Part shown: one piece after another, positions 37,835-49,236 of the stretch | Numbering within the stretch: the first letter of the stretch is position 1 | Layout: each line of letters opens with the position of its first letter | From: Chenopodium formosanum | Lineage: Eukaryota > Streptophyta > Magnoliopsida > Caryophyllales > Amaranthaceae | DNA length: 64,000 bases | Direction: 5' to 3' | NCBI GenBank assembly: GCA_024500155.1 | Contig: CM044857.1 | Location: 6,574,501 to 6,638,500, forward strand | Notes under the pieces: generated by a model | Seen by the model: only the letters and a program-made list of their open reading frames with translations | The model's database searches: none | What the model was told of the DNA's origin: nothing | Program-made: the position numbers and the translations under genes

Positions 37835-38949
37835 CAGTGGTGGATCCAGGAATTAATAAATGGGGTCCAAATAAACTTTCAACTTAATCATACCAATGTA
37901 CAAACAACAAAGTAAAGAAATCCTATCATCAACAACAAAATAAACTTTCAACTTGCCTCACTTCTTTTGAATTTTTGAATAAACCAATCCAAAGTTCCTT
38001 TCTTTTTCTTACGGGGAGGACTACTCCTATCATCAACCATCTTTCACTGATAGAAAAATAGAATACTCTAAATAAGTAAATAGTTAGAAACAAACTAATC
38101 AAAAAATCAGTCACATTTGCACAATTGGCAATTCCACAGTATTAGAATTTAGAATAAGACAATCATTCAATTTGATGTAAATTTAATCCAAAATCAATCA
38201 ATTACCTAAGTTAATCACTCACATAGTCACTTTAGTAGTCTAATTAGTACTCTAAAGTTAAAATCTACAATCTGAATCAATCAAACACACAAATTAATTC
38301 TACAAAGTACAAATTAATTCTTGAATCTTGATTACACACACAATAAATTAAATTATGATGTTGTAAAATTCACACAACTAGTCAGCTACACAATTAGTGA
38401 AATTTTTCAAAGTAAAGGCAAGAAATATCTAAATTAATTCAAGTGTAGACAGTAGACTTGGAGAAATTTGAACGAAGTCGGAACTCGGAAGTGGTGACAA
38501 ACTTTTCCGGTAGCAAAATCAGGTCGGCAAAATCAGTTGCGGTGGGGTTGGGTTGGGCACTTGGGCAGTAGTAGTACTAGTCAGTACTCAGTAGATCTGG
38601 GCAATTGGGCATTTGAGCAAGCGTTGAGGCATTTGAGTTAGAGAGAGAAAATTAGGTAAGGGTTTTGTGAAAAGGGTGACTGTACAAGAACTTTTAAAAA
38701 ATAAAATAAATAAATAAATAAAAAATTAATATTGCTTTTTATATTCCCCAAATTCACGTGAAACATTTAGGAGAAATAAGGAGTCACTACTTATTTGTAG
38801 TTAATGTAACAGACACATTTAGAATGGGGGTCCATTTATTTGGGCTTTTTATTTTTTTAACTAACTTGGGCTTATGGACCTGATTTTTTTTTTTTTTACA
38901 AAATGGGGATGCAGTTGCTCACCATACGGGCTTAATAGGTCCACCCCTG
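37835..38949. mobile_element. Non-autonomous hAT element, 1.1 kb
   Basis: TSD GTATGGAG (8 bp) at 37827-37834 and 38950-38957 is perfect. Ends are CAGTGGTGGATCC and, inverted, CAGGGGTGGACC, related to those of the MITE at 35841. No transposase is recognisable. The minus ORF at 37929-38114 shows nothing I can identify. Confidence 0.85.
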
Positions 38950-39035
38950 GTATGGAGTATCACTTTAATTGGGTTTTGCCAATTTAAGAAGTCATATTAT
39001 TTAGTCACTAGTTCACTACTTATAACAATGATTGG

Positions 39036-39122
39036 TGTGAAACACTTATGCTTGAAATGATGATTCATCACGCATCATAACAAATTAGTTGCCACGTCAG
39101 CTAAGTGGTACAGTTTCTTTTA
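39036..39122 (+). repeat. Truncated 5' LTR of the deleted Copia element
   Basis: TGTGAAACACTTATG to TTTCTTTTA matches the first 90 bases of the 3' LTR at 43800 and then stops. Confidence 0.8.
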
Positions 39123-39221
39123 CATGTGTTTTTGTGGGATAAATCCCTAGTTTCAACCCTGAAACAGCATAGAACCAAATTGGAAACTAGGGCAAATACA
39201 TACATGTGTTTTTGTGGGATA
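39121..39221. repeat. 21-bp direct repeats flanking a 59-bp stem-loop insert
   Basis: Positions 39121-39141 and 39201-39221 are identical over 21 bases. The sequence between carries CCCTAGTTTC and, about 30 bases on, its exact inverse GAAACTAGGG. The second repeat copy is the integrase C-terminal codon context (CVFVGY type). It marks the deletion junction. Confidence 0.8.
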
Positions 39222-39911
39222 TTCACCTACTCAGAAGGGTTATAAAGTGCTAAATTTGGCAACAAAGAAAATTATTGTTTCCAGGGATATTGTATTTCAT
39301 GAGAAACATTTCCCGTTTCACTTGTTAGATAATCTTGGTACAGCTCCAGCACCATTTTTCTTGCCTACATACTCACCTTTTCCTTTAGTGGTTGGTTTTG
39401 AGGTGCCAGATGTTTTTGTGGAGAATACTGAAGATTCTGGTATGCAGACAGATTCAGAAATGCAGATAGATCCTGATACTAATAGTGGGTTTACTATTGT
39501 TGATATTTCTCAAGGTATTCATTCTGATATACCTATCAGACAGTCTACAAGGCCAAGAAAGCCTCCAAGTTACTTAGACAAGTACACCTATGGGAATGCT
39601 ATACTTGGAGCATGACCCTGATGTAATCTAGTGTCTTTCACTTCCTATTATTCATCTCATCAAGCCTTCATTGCTGAAGTTGGATCTTTGAAGGAAGCTT
39701 CATCTTACAAGGAAGCTCTAAGAGATCATAACTGGGAATTGGCTATGTCAAAAGAGTTAGAAGCTCTTGAGAAGAATAATACATGGATTCTGGTTGATCT
39801 TCCACTTGGGAAGAAATCAATAGGCAGGAAATGGGTTTTCAAAATAAAACTCAAGAAAGATGGCACCGTTGAGAGGTTCAAGGAAAGATTGGTAGCAAAA
39901 GGGTTCAATCA
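39205..39911 (+). pseudogene. Copia integrase C-terminus and RT N-terminus
   Basis: FVGYSPTQKGYKVLNL and RDIVFHEKHFPF are the post-core integrase region. Residues ...RPRKPPSYLDKY lead to the linker. After a stop and shift near 39615, MSKELEALEKNNTWILVDLP and GRKWVFKIKLKKDGTVERFK open the RT. The frame runs into the inserted element at 39912. Confidence 0.85.
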
Positions 39912-40042
39912 AGGTGAGCAAAAATTTCGGGTACCCGGAATTTGAACCGGAACCGGTTAGGAACCTGCGGGTCCGAAATTGAAATTGGACCCGGTGGTTC
40001 CAATTCCGGGTAATAATTTAAGGACCCGGTTGCAACCGATTT

Positions 40043-42078
40043 TGTAGGTGTCGTTCAAAATGCGCCTACGTTAAGCATGTGGTGAATATGCTTCCCATTC
40101 TTAGGAAGTGGGAATTGATATATACGATTAGGGACAAGGACTGTAGGGAGCCACCAATAAGTTTTTAAGGAACTTGTAAACCATTCACGGATCATAAAAG
40201 GTAACCACGATAAGGGACAACGATAGGCAACAACGATTGACCCATGATGGTTACACCCCATTCATAATCCATGAGATTACTAACTCCATATGGTTCGGAA
40301 CCATGAAAGGAAGATCGGGGATGATGGTACGAAGTGAGTCGTGGAGTCATATTCGCCCGTATTGGCCTCTACTCGATTCTTATTGAGAAAAGTGATTCCT
40401 GCGATCTCAAAGGCATATAAACAAAGATTCAATTCGCTCCAAACTATTATTATGCTCAATTGGTTGAATATTAATGCAACATATAATTCTAAAATATTTG
40501 TGATCACTTAATTAAACAACAAGATTAAAAAGGAACCTAAATCGGTTGTCCAAATTGTCTTATTAGGCATGATTTTCAATTACATATTCCTTTTAAACAT
40601 GCAATATAGTGATCATAAAATATAATATAACCAACATTAATATTGGAAGCAATTCAACAATAAATTGTTAGTCAAATAAAATAATAATAAACCTAATCAT
40701 GATACAAGTAATATTAAAATAAAATAAGTAATTAAATGATTAGTTACTCACTTTCCGTGTTTCCTTGAATTGCTACATCATGAATAAACTGTTAGTAACT
40801 TCAATAAAAATATAAATCAAATTGAAACAATTAAATTAAATAAAAAGTAGAGTTGATTTGGTCTAAACCATCAGTTAATTCTATCTTTTACGCCTTATTT
40901 TAAGGAAAGAACCTCGGGTCAAGTATGGACCCCTTAGAATGCTTAAGAGATGTACGGTGGAAGAATAGGGAGGCTAGAAATTAGGTTTAATCAAGAGAGA
41001 GAAAAAAGAGGTTTTTGGTGTAAGGAGAGAGAATGATTTTTGGTGCCCCGAAACTGTAGAAATCGGGTTTGTATTTATAGAGGAGACGAGCAGAGGGATG
41101 CACGGAACCCTAGAAGAGATAAGAGTTGCAAAAAAACCCTAATTGGGCACCGTGACACAGTGTTGGGCACCGTGTCATGGCATTGTCCACCGTGGCGCGA
41201 CACATAGCGTCGTATCGCGATGCACAATTCGGCCCAAAAAATGTCCAAATTCATAAAGAGCGTAAAGGAAACACGGAGAAGACACATGAAAGCACCGTGT
41301 CACGATATGTGTACCGTGACACGGCACTAGTCCACCATTGCACGGTATAGCACACTATGTCGCGGTGTACAGTTTGCCTAAAAATGTGTCTAAGTTCATA
41401 AGTGCGTGAGAAAAATTGCGGAATAGACACGGGAAAGCACCATGTCATGGCATGTGTACCGCGACACGGTGCAGAATATCGTGTCACGGTACCAGGCACC
41501 GTGACACGTCAGCAATTGCCGGGAGGCGGCAATTTAGTTGTTGCGCGGTAATTCCAGTTTATTACGCGTTTTTAAAACGATGATAACTTTTGATCCGTAA
41601 CTTGGAATCGGGCATATAATATATCATTGAAAAGCTTATCAAGTCTACTTTCGAACCCCATTAGAATCAGGTCTAAATCATTTGTAGATTTTAAGATATG
41701 GCCGTTCTAGTGAAAGAGAGTCGGTTTTGGGCCGAGTTTAGTATTTTGCTCATATCTTCTTCGTTTTAAATCGAAATCGGGCTTATGATATACCGTTGAA
41801 AAGCTTATTTCAAGGCCTATCCAAAAAATAATAATTGGATCAAAATTATAGGTCCACAAAATTAGTTTCTCTCGATTTTGTGATGTGGACATGAAAAGTG
41901 AAAAGTAAGTTATGGTTTAGGGAACTGAGCTAGGAATTGGATTGGTTTATGAAATGTATTGGGAATGAATATGGATTTAAGCACTCCAAAGGTTAAATAA
42001 TCAACCCGACCAATAATGGCAGTGAAAGGTTGTTCATCATCGGGTTTAGTTTTGGGGAGACATTTTTAGGTGTCTACA
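40043..42078 (-). repeat. Solo LTR of the TGTAGACACC family
   Basis: On minus it starts TGTAGACACC at 42078 and ends GACACCTACA at 40043, 2036 bp. Flanks GATTT and GGTTC match only partly, so the TSD has decayed. TATA box CTATAAATAC (minus, 41080-41071) follows a CpG-rich island at 41146-41530. No PPT or primer site adjoins it. Confidence 0.8.
41146..41530 (-). promoter_or_regulatory. CpG-rich CACCGTGNCACGG repeat island upstream of LTR TATA
   Basis: Repeats of GTGACACGGTGC-like and TCGCGATGC-like cores fill nearly 400 bp, interrupted by a duplicated segment (TCATAAAGAGCGTAA / TCATAAGTGCGTGAG). It is the longest of the islands in the window and sits at the same place in the LTR as 13223-13318, although its unit differs. 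Confidence 0.55.
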
Positions 42079-42488
42079 GGTTCCAATTCAAATTTTCAAT
42101 TTTTTGGAATCGAAATCAGTTGTGTTCCCGGTTACCCAACATATATGTAACTAAATATATTTTAAAAAAACAAAAATATATTGAATGTAACTGATTAGTA
42201 AAATAAAAAAATTAATAATATTTAACATAAATAAAATAGCTTAATGCATATAAAAATATAAGTATTAAACTCTAAAAGTGAAAATAGACCAAAAAAAATA
42301 TTATGATTTTTATTATATTTAACACTTATGTATATAAGTGGGTACCCGGAACCGGTACCTGGTGGAACCAATTCCCATTCCTAAATTTTAGGACCCGGTT
42401 GTACCGGTTCAAAATTTTAGGACCCAGTCACAACCAATTCCAGGTCCGGATCCTAAAATTTTGACCAGGTACCGGTTTGCTCACCCCT

Positions 42489-43795
42489 ATTGTTGATTAT
42501 GAAGAGACATTTTCTCCAGTGGTCAAAATGGCGATTGTGAGGTGCATCATTGCTTTAGCTATTCATTACAATTGGAAAATTTTTCAGTTGGATGTGAACA
42601 ATGCTTTTCTTCATGGAGATCTCCATGAAGAAGTATACATGAGAATGCCAGAAGGAGTTCATAATCTTAATAATAAAGTCTGTAGGTTAAGGAAGTCTTA
42701 TATAGCTTAAAGCAGGCCAACAGAGAGTGGTTTGAGAAGTTGGTGGCTAAGTTGCTATTTTTGGGTTATAAACAGTCCAAAGATGATTACTCATTATTCA
42801 TCGAGAAGACTATGTCTAAAGTTACACTTCTAGTAGTCTATGTTGATGACATAATCATCACCGGTGATGATTTGCAAGAGATTAGTTCTGTAAAATCACA
42901 TCTGCACACCACTTTTAGCATCAAGGATTTGGGTGTTCTGAGTTATTTTTTGGGTATGGAGATAGGTTCTAACAGCAATGGTATGAGTATGTCTCAGGCA
43001 AAGTTTACCAAGGAGTTTCTTGAAGAAAGTGGTATTACATTGTTCAAACCTGTTGTGACTCCACTACCTTTGTCTTTAAAACTATTTTTTGATGAAGGTG
43101 ATTTTCTGGAAGATGCTTTTTATTACAGATCTATGGTTGGAAAGCTAAATTTTCTAACTCACACAAGGCTAGGTTTAGCTTTCATAGTTCATTCTCTCAG
43201 CCAATTCATGTAGACTCCTAGAACTTCTCATCTGCAGGATTTGAAGCATATTATTCAGTATGTTGCTGCTACAGATGGCTAGGGAATATTATTCAAAGGT
43301 GTTCTTCATTTAAGGTTACAGGCATAATCATACTTAGATTAGGCAGCTTGTATTGATTCAAGGAGATCAATAATTGGTTATGTGATGATGCTAGGAGGTT
43401 CTCTAATAAGTTGGAAGTTTAAAAAGCAACCTACTGTCTCCAAGTCATCCTCAGAAGCAGAGTATCGTGCCATGGCCTCAGCAACTTCTAAAGTCACTTG
43501 GTTGGTCAGAATCCTAGAGGAGCTCGGAATTACTAATTTGAAGCCTATACAGCTGCATTGTGATAACATATTAGCATTTCATATTGCCAGAAATCCTGTC
43601 TTCCATGAGAGGACAAAACATATTGACATTGACTGTCATTTTACAAGGGATAAGGTGTTAGAGGGTTTGCTGTAGTTGACATATCTTCCCACAACATCTC
43701 AGTTGGCTGATATCATGACAAAGATCTTACCTTCTCCTCGGTTTGAAGCTCTGAAGTCCAAGCTTGGTATGTTCAAACCACCCCAAGCTTGAGGG
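42489..43795 (+). pseudogene. Copia RT and RNase H, broken
   Basis: [20 protein letters not shown] and [17 protein letters not shown] are canonical RT. A one-base deletion near 42699 shifts the frame before [13 protein letters not shown]. The catalytic YVDD is at 42839-42850. RNase H parts are CIDSRRSIIGYV, SSSEAEYRAMA (43450) and ERTKHIDIDCHF. Stops after SQFM (43211) and at three further sites fall where glutamine, tryptophan or tyrosine are usual, consistent with C-to-T decay. Confidence 0.85.
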
Positions 43796-43799
43796 GGGA

Positions 43800-44117
43800 T
43801 ATGAAACACTTATGATTGAAATGATGACTCAGCAAGCATCATAACAAATTAGTTGCCACATCAGCCGAGTGTTATAATTTCTATTATTAATGCTCAAGTT
43901 AGTTAGGTAGCTTTGTAATAAATACTGAGCATTATATAAGCTCATATTAGTTACTTTTATTTTTCAATTAACTCAACAGCCTACATTTTCCTCTCTTCTT
44001 CTTCTTCTCTCTTTCGTTTTCAATCACCATTGTTGTACTGTGTTCTGAGCTTACACATTAATGGAATTCAGCTAGTTTTTTTCCAAACTTCTTCTCAATT
44101 TTTTCTGTTTCATAACA
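43800..44117 (+). repeat. 3' LTR of the deleted Copia element
   Basis: 318 bp, TATGAAACAC (mutated TG) to TTTCATAACA. A TATA-like ATTATATAAGC lies near 43935. The right TSD ATTGG follows. Confidence 0.85.
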
Positions 44118-44122
44118 ATTGG

Positions 44123-45241
44123 CAAAGTAGAGATGATTTTGGCTTCAAGAAGCAATATTAAATTTTTTAATGTACAACCTACGGTGTCATCGTATATTGT
44201 AATTATCAAATTCATCTCATTGTCTACGTGTTTATACTTTGTGAGCACTGAGCAGCAAAAATATAATCTTGGACTCTTGCATTTCGCAGTTTCTATTATA
44301 CTCCCGTAGTAACATGCTCACGGTACTTCGGGATTAAAACAACAACGTTATTAAAAAAAAGACAGATATGCATAAACGGGAAATAGGAGAGAGAAAGTGC
44401 AATAAAAATTAGGGATCATAAAACCCTAAATTAGTAAATTGAGATAGGGGAAGGGAAAAAAAGGAGAGAGAAACTTAAAAAACATATTTAAATGCCATTA
44501 ATAATGGCGGATTGAAGAAGGAGATAAATTCGAAGAAGACAATCATGCAAACAAACGCAACAAAATAAACACAATTATGTAACAATATAAATAACACAAT
44601 TTAGTAACATAATTATATCTATCAAAATAACATATGGTGTCGGTAAAATAACTCATGGTTTTAACAAAATAACACAAAAACGCAATTCAAAAACTGAAGC
44701 CTAAGAAGCAAAATAATATTAGGTTTTAAGTAAAACAATTTCATTTAATTTACAAAATAACATTCACATCATCATCTTGAGATAACAGTAGGCTCAATAG
44801 CCTAAAATCAAATTATAAAAGCGAAATTCGTTTATGTTCTTTTTCATCTTCATCTACTACATCATATCTCCATGTATTAATAAATAGCATATTAAATTTT
44901 AAAAAATATAAAATTATCGCAAATTCAACACTAATTAGAAAAATAATTTACAATTAATCAAAAACTTACTTCATGTATTAATTTATGTTATTTTTGGGCT
45001 TGCTTGAGTAGAAATTTTATCTTCAATGGATGCAGTTAAAGATTTTTCACTCCATTCAAATGGAGAAATTGTAATTTCAAATGGAGAGTGAAAAGAGAAA
45101 TGTGAGAGGAGAGAGAAATAAAATGGTTTGATTTTTGGTCCATCTTTCTTATATATAACTTAAGTTATTTCATTTTCTTTAATTGTTATTTCGTAAAATG
45201 AAATTTTACATGCGCTTCTTTTAGTTGGGTTTTTAGCCTAT
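44123..45241. other. Intergenic, nothing recognised
   Basis: AT-rich sequence with GAGAGAGAAA tracts and repeated AAAATAAC-type words near 44570-44680. No ORF above 60 codons and no inverted or direct repeats of note. Confidence 0.4.
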
Positions 45242-45997
45242 TAATTTAAAGGAAAAATTGACAAGAATAATCCTAACTTTGCTTGATTCGCCTAAAACAA
45301 TCCCAATTTCAATTAGTTTTTAATAATCCGAACTTTAATATGAATTTGCTTCTAACAGTTCCAACCGGGTAAATAACTTGTTAGCACAAGTCACCTGACA
45401 TGTGTCAGCATGTGACTGGTTCAAAAAAAAAAATAAATAAAATAAAATTTAAAACAAAATTTAAGGATAATTTTTTTTAAAAAATTTAAAATTAATTATT
45501 AACAAAATAAAACCACTGCACCACCCCTCCACCGACCAACCATACCTCACTTCTCGCCGCCCCCCTGCTGGCGACCAGCCTCCCCAACCTCCAACGCCGG
45601 TAAAGACTCATTTCATTCCTTTTCTCCTTACCCAACCTCTCCTTTCCTCGCTGCGCGACCACCTAACAAACCCTTAACCCCTTAATACCCACCCTCTTCC
45701 TTCCCCACCACGAATAGCTCCCCTACCTTGAGCTGCGACGTTGTGCGTGGATGCTGGTGGTAGGGCTGCTAAGATGATATGTGGTGTTTGTGCATGGTTA
45801 CTGCGATGGTGATTTAGAAACTAATTGGTACGTTGGAAAGGGAGATCGAGCAATGACAATGGCCGTGGGCTTAGGGTAAGGGGAAAAGTAAGGGGTGGGC
45901 CGACGACGGTGGAAATGATGAAGTTGGGTGGAGGCGTGTTCGGTCGCCAGAGAGGGGGATGGCCGGAGCTGGTGGTGGAGGTGGTTTTTTTTTTTAA

Positions 45998-46962
45998 GGA
46001 AAATTTGTTTGAAAAAACCTTTTAAATGCGTCATTTTGCAAGAAAAAACCTTTTATATGGATTTTGGTTTAAAAAAACCTCCACATTCATTTTTTTTGTT
46101 AGATGAAACCTCCTCTCCCTTTTCCGGCATTGATCGAGGATTTCAAGCACTGACCCCTTATTTTCTCTACTTGCAGCCAAATTTAGGGTAATTTTCTCTC
46201 CTTTTTTGGCTCTTTAATTTCCTCTCTATCTTTTTAGGGTATATATGCTACATTGAAAGGTGAATTAGGATAAAACTACCCAACTCATTCAATTGAAAAA
46301 AAAATTAGGGTTTCAATTCACTTTCTTCCACCATTGTAGTGGTAAAATCTCTTTCTTCATCTCTCTAATTCCTTAATTTTTGTCTAATTTTGCATAATCA
46401 ATGGTGAATTGTGGGTCTGGGATTCCATGTGTAAGGATAACTTCATGGACTCATGAAAATCCAAAAAGAAAGAGGCTTGCAAATTCTACAACCATGAAAT
46501 CGACCCTCTTCTTCTTCCTTTAGCCATTGACAAAAGTAAAAAGGTGAGTTAATGAAATGTATTAAAAAAAAACCCCAACTTTGATACTATTTACAACAAT
46601 AATCTAATGAATTTACAGTTACTTTAGATTATTATTGCTAGTGTACTACAAGAGAGTGCCCAAATATGATTGAAGTGCAAAGCCTTCATGGAAGCGAAGG
46701 AGAGAGAAAAGATAGGGCATTTACTTTAGAGGGAAATAAGAGGGGAGATAGAAGGAGGGAGTGGAAATATAAACTTATTTGGGTGTAAGTAGATAAAATA
46801 AGGGGTCAACGCCTAAAACCCTCAATCAATACCAGAAAAAGGAGGGGAGGTTTCATCGAACAAAAAAAGTGATCGTGAAGGTTTCTTTAAACAAAAATCC
46901 CTTTAAAAGGTTTTTTCTTACAAAATGAGACATTTAAAAGGTTTTTTTCTAAGAAATTTTCC
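45998..46962. mobile_element. Nested Mutator-like element
   Basis: Inverted arms of about 170 bp: GGAAAATTTG at the left and AAATTTTCC at the right, with AAAAAACCTTTTAAATG and GATGAAACCTCC mirrored. Flanks TTTTTTTAA and TATTTTTAA are a 9-bp TSD with one mismatch. 965 bp; the interior is non-coding. Confidence 0.75.
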
Positions 46963-47189
46963 TATTTTTAAATTACTTAGTTTTTTTTTTAATTATTTTT
47001 TAAAAAGTTTAGTTTTAAAATTGCTAGTTAAAATGTTAATTAGTAATTAATAATCTTTTCTTACAAAATATTAAAATTTAGATTTATTTTTGACTAATTA
47101 GTTAGTGACACATGCATATAATTAAATTTATATAAAAAAAAATTACCTATTCAGCAGGTTAAAGGTCACCTGGGACCGCTAGAAGCAAA

Positions 47190-48663
47190 TAGGGATGTAC
47201 AGAGTACGGTTTAGACTGCACCAAACCGCAAACCAAACGGTTTGGTCTGGTTTGCGGTTTAAAATTTGCGGTTTGGTTTTTATTTTTTCCAAACCGTATT
47301 ATTGCGGTTTGGTTTGGGTTTCCAAAAAAAATATAACCAAACCAAGCTGCAAACCGCAATTTTACGGATTGTGGTTTAAACCACAAAACTACAAACCGCA
47401 AATATGAACCGTATTTTTATACAAAGTATAATACAATGATATATCATATGGTAGAAACGTAAGATTTTCTCTTGTAAAAAAAATATTTCTCTTTTATTTT
47501 TATAAATGTTAAAATAATAAACTAGGGTTTATCACTCAACTGATCACCTTACTCCACTTTCTCTCTCTTCTAATTTGTTACCTCCATTCCTCCAAACCTC
47601 CAACCCTCCATGCGTCTATAGCCTCCAGCCCTCCATTACTAGAAGTTTGAAGTTACAAATCCACAAGATCCACTTTCTCTTTCTTCTCATTGATATGTTT
47701 TTTTTTTATTTCTTTGCTACTTTTTAGTGGGTATGCTTAATTATTTGGGGTTAATTTGTTGTAAGAATTGCAAGTTACAAATTTCTCTTGTTTTATTTTA
47801 GGGAAAATTAAAATTTTCCAACGAAGTATAGAATTTGGGGTTTTTTAGGGAATAATTTTGTGGTATGCTTAATTGTATGTTCGATGGTTTGTAGTTTAAT
47901 TTGTTGTACGAATTTCAATTACTTCCTCCATTTTTAAATACTTGCTCTACTTTCCTTTTTCCTGCCATTGTTAAATACTTGCTCCATTTCCTTATTTAGA
48001 AAGCTTTTACAATATTTAATTAATTTCTCTCACCAAGTGGACCCAACAATATTAATTCCATATTTTCTCTCCTTCAATTCTCTCCACTACTTTTGGATTT
48101 TTACAATTTTTTATTCTTCCATCAACCTCACTACCTCCATATTTTATTACTTTCTCCAATTTCTCCTAAAACTCCGCGCATGGAGAAATGGAGCAAGTAT
48201 GTAAAAATGGAGGGAGTATATGTTAGATTCTCAACTTATTAGTTTAATTGTATGTCAGATTATCAATTAATTAGTTCAATTAATAGTATAATTATACCCT
48301 TTTTCGATTAGATTTTGTATAATCATAACCGTTTGTTTTACTTTCAAACGCTTTTGAAATTAGTTGTGTACCCGTGGTAGTATATTCTCAAATTTTGAGT
48401 GTTTGATTGTAAAAGTATAAGTTGAAAGCTATATTCATTGTTGATTGTTGTTTGTTATTGTACCTGATAAGTTGCTATCAGTTAAATAAATTTGAGGAGG
48501 TATTTTTTTTTCTTTGAAAAATTGCGGTTAAACCACAAACCACACGTAAATTGCGGTTTGGTTAAGAATGCGGTTTGCGATTTGGGAAAAATCGAAACCG
48601 CATAATGCGGTTTGGTGCGGTTTTACCCCCAAACTGCACCAAACCAAACTGTGTACAGCCCTA
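47190..48663. mobile_element. Nested hAT element with GCGGTTTGG repeats
   Basis: TSD GAAGCAAA at 47182-47189 and 48664-48671 is perfect. TIRs are TAGGGATGTACA and, inverted, TAGGGCTGTACA. Subterminal arrays of TGCGGTTTGGTTT-type units lie on both sides. No transposase. It contains a Stowaway. Confidence 0.9.
47922..48216. mobile_element. Stowaway-type MITE inside the hAT element
   Basis: CTTCCTCCATTTTTAAATAC at the left and inverted CTCCCTCCATTTTTACATAC at the right, TA on both sides (47920-47921, 48217-48218). Its body is the inverse-orientation relative of 37407-37711. Confidence 0.88.
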
Positions 48664-49075
48664 GAAGCAAATTCACATTAAAGTTCGGATTATTTAAAAA
48701 TAATCGAAAGTTGTGATTATTTTGAGCAAATCGAGCAAAGTTAGGATTGTTCTTATTAATTTTTCCTAATTTAAATTGGGCCTGAAGTACAATATTAGGT
48801 ACTCCAGGATTACCGTATGGTGTATACTAATTCCTTGCATATGAAAAAAATCATTGATTTGAGTAACCTTATATTTGCATATGCAATTTTTTTTCCCGAC
48901 TTTTTGTATGTATTGGTGCCATAAATTCGGCCCTCTATAAGGGGTGGAAAATAGTCAAATACTTCCTTCCCCTTTACTCAACTTCCTATCAGTCCCATAA
49001 TTTGGGCTCTTGTAAGGGGATGATGCTCTTCATCTCTTGGTTAGATGCTAAATTATCAAAGAACAATATTTTATA

Positions 49076-49166
49076 CTACCTCGAATTTTTTTTTAGTTGC
49101 ATCTTTGGGGTATTATTTGAGAGATATAAAATATTCCAAAGTTGCAACTAAAAAAATCGAGGGTAG
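49076..49166. mobile_element. 91-bp fold-back MITE
   Basis: CTACCTCGAATTTTTTTTTAG and its inverted near-copy ending TCGAGGGTAG, flanked by TA on both sides. TSD type and TIR start suit a minimal Stowaway-like MITE. The preceding 48776-49075 shows nothing else. Confidence 0.6.
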
Positions 49167-49236
49167 TAATCAAATGTAGGGAATATTTCAAACACCAAAG
49201 TTTAAGCCCCAATGCGATCATGCATTTAAGCATGGT

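Larger units (their letters stand above)
39912..42488. mobile_element. hAT-like non-autonomous element interrupting Copia RT
   Basis: The ends AAGGTGAGCAAAAA and, inverted, AGGGGTGAGCAAACC form TIRs. Subterminal arrays of GGACCCGG, GGTACC and ACCGGAACC repeats lie inside. No clear 8-bp TSD is seen, so end positions are good to a few bases. About 0.5 kb remains once the solo LTR 40043-42078 is removed. It encodes nothing. Confidence 0.65.
39036..44117 (+). mobile_element. Internally deleted Ty1/Copia element with perfect TSD
   Basis: TSD ATTGG at 39031-39035 and 44118-44122. The 5' LTR is cut after about 87 bp and joined directly to the C-terminal part of integrase, so the remainder of the LTR, primer site, gag, protease and the integrase core are absent. 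RT, RNase H, PPT (GAGGGGGGA at 43791-43799) and the 3' LTR remain. The intact TSD shows both outer ends are original. A hAT-like element with a solo LTR inside splits the RT. Confidence 0.85.
45251..48766. mobile_element. Mutator-like element (MULE), non-autonomous, 9-bp TSD
   Basis: TSD TAATTTAAA at 45242-45250 and 48767-48775 is perfect. TIRs of about 105 bp (45251-45355 and 48663-48766 inverted) start GGAAAAATT and share CAATCCTAACTTTGCT and AATAATCCGAACTTTAAT. Nine-bp TSDs and long TIRs are diagnostic for Mutator. No transposase is present. A GC-rich block at 45520-45985 has no recognisable protein. Two further elements are nested in it. Confidence 0.9.

Noticed and set aside
45798..46191. 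Possible captured gene from the GC-rich ORFs
   Set aside because: Three overlapping frames on two strands, none with a recognisable domain; left as a question in the findings.
47159..47407. ORFs of both strands in the hAT subterminal region
   Set aside because: They are translations of the GCGGTTTGG repeat array.
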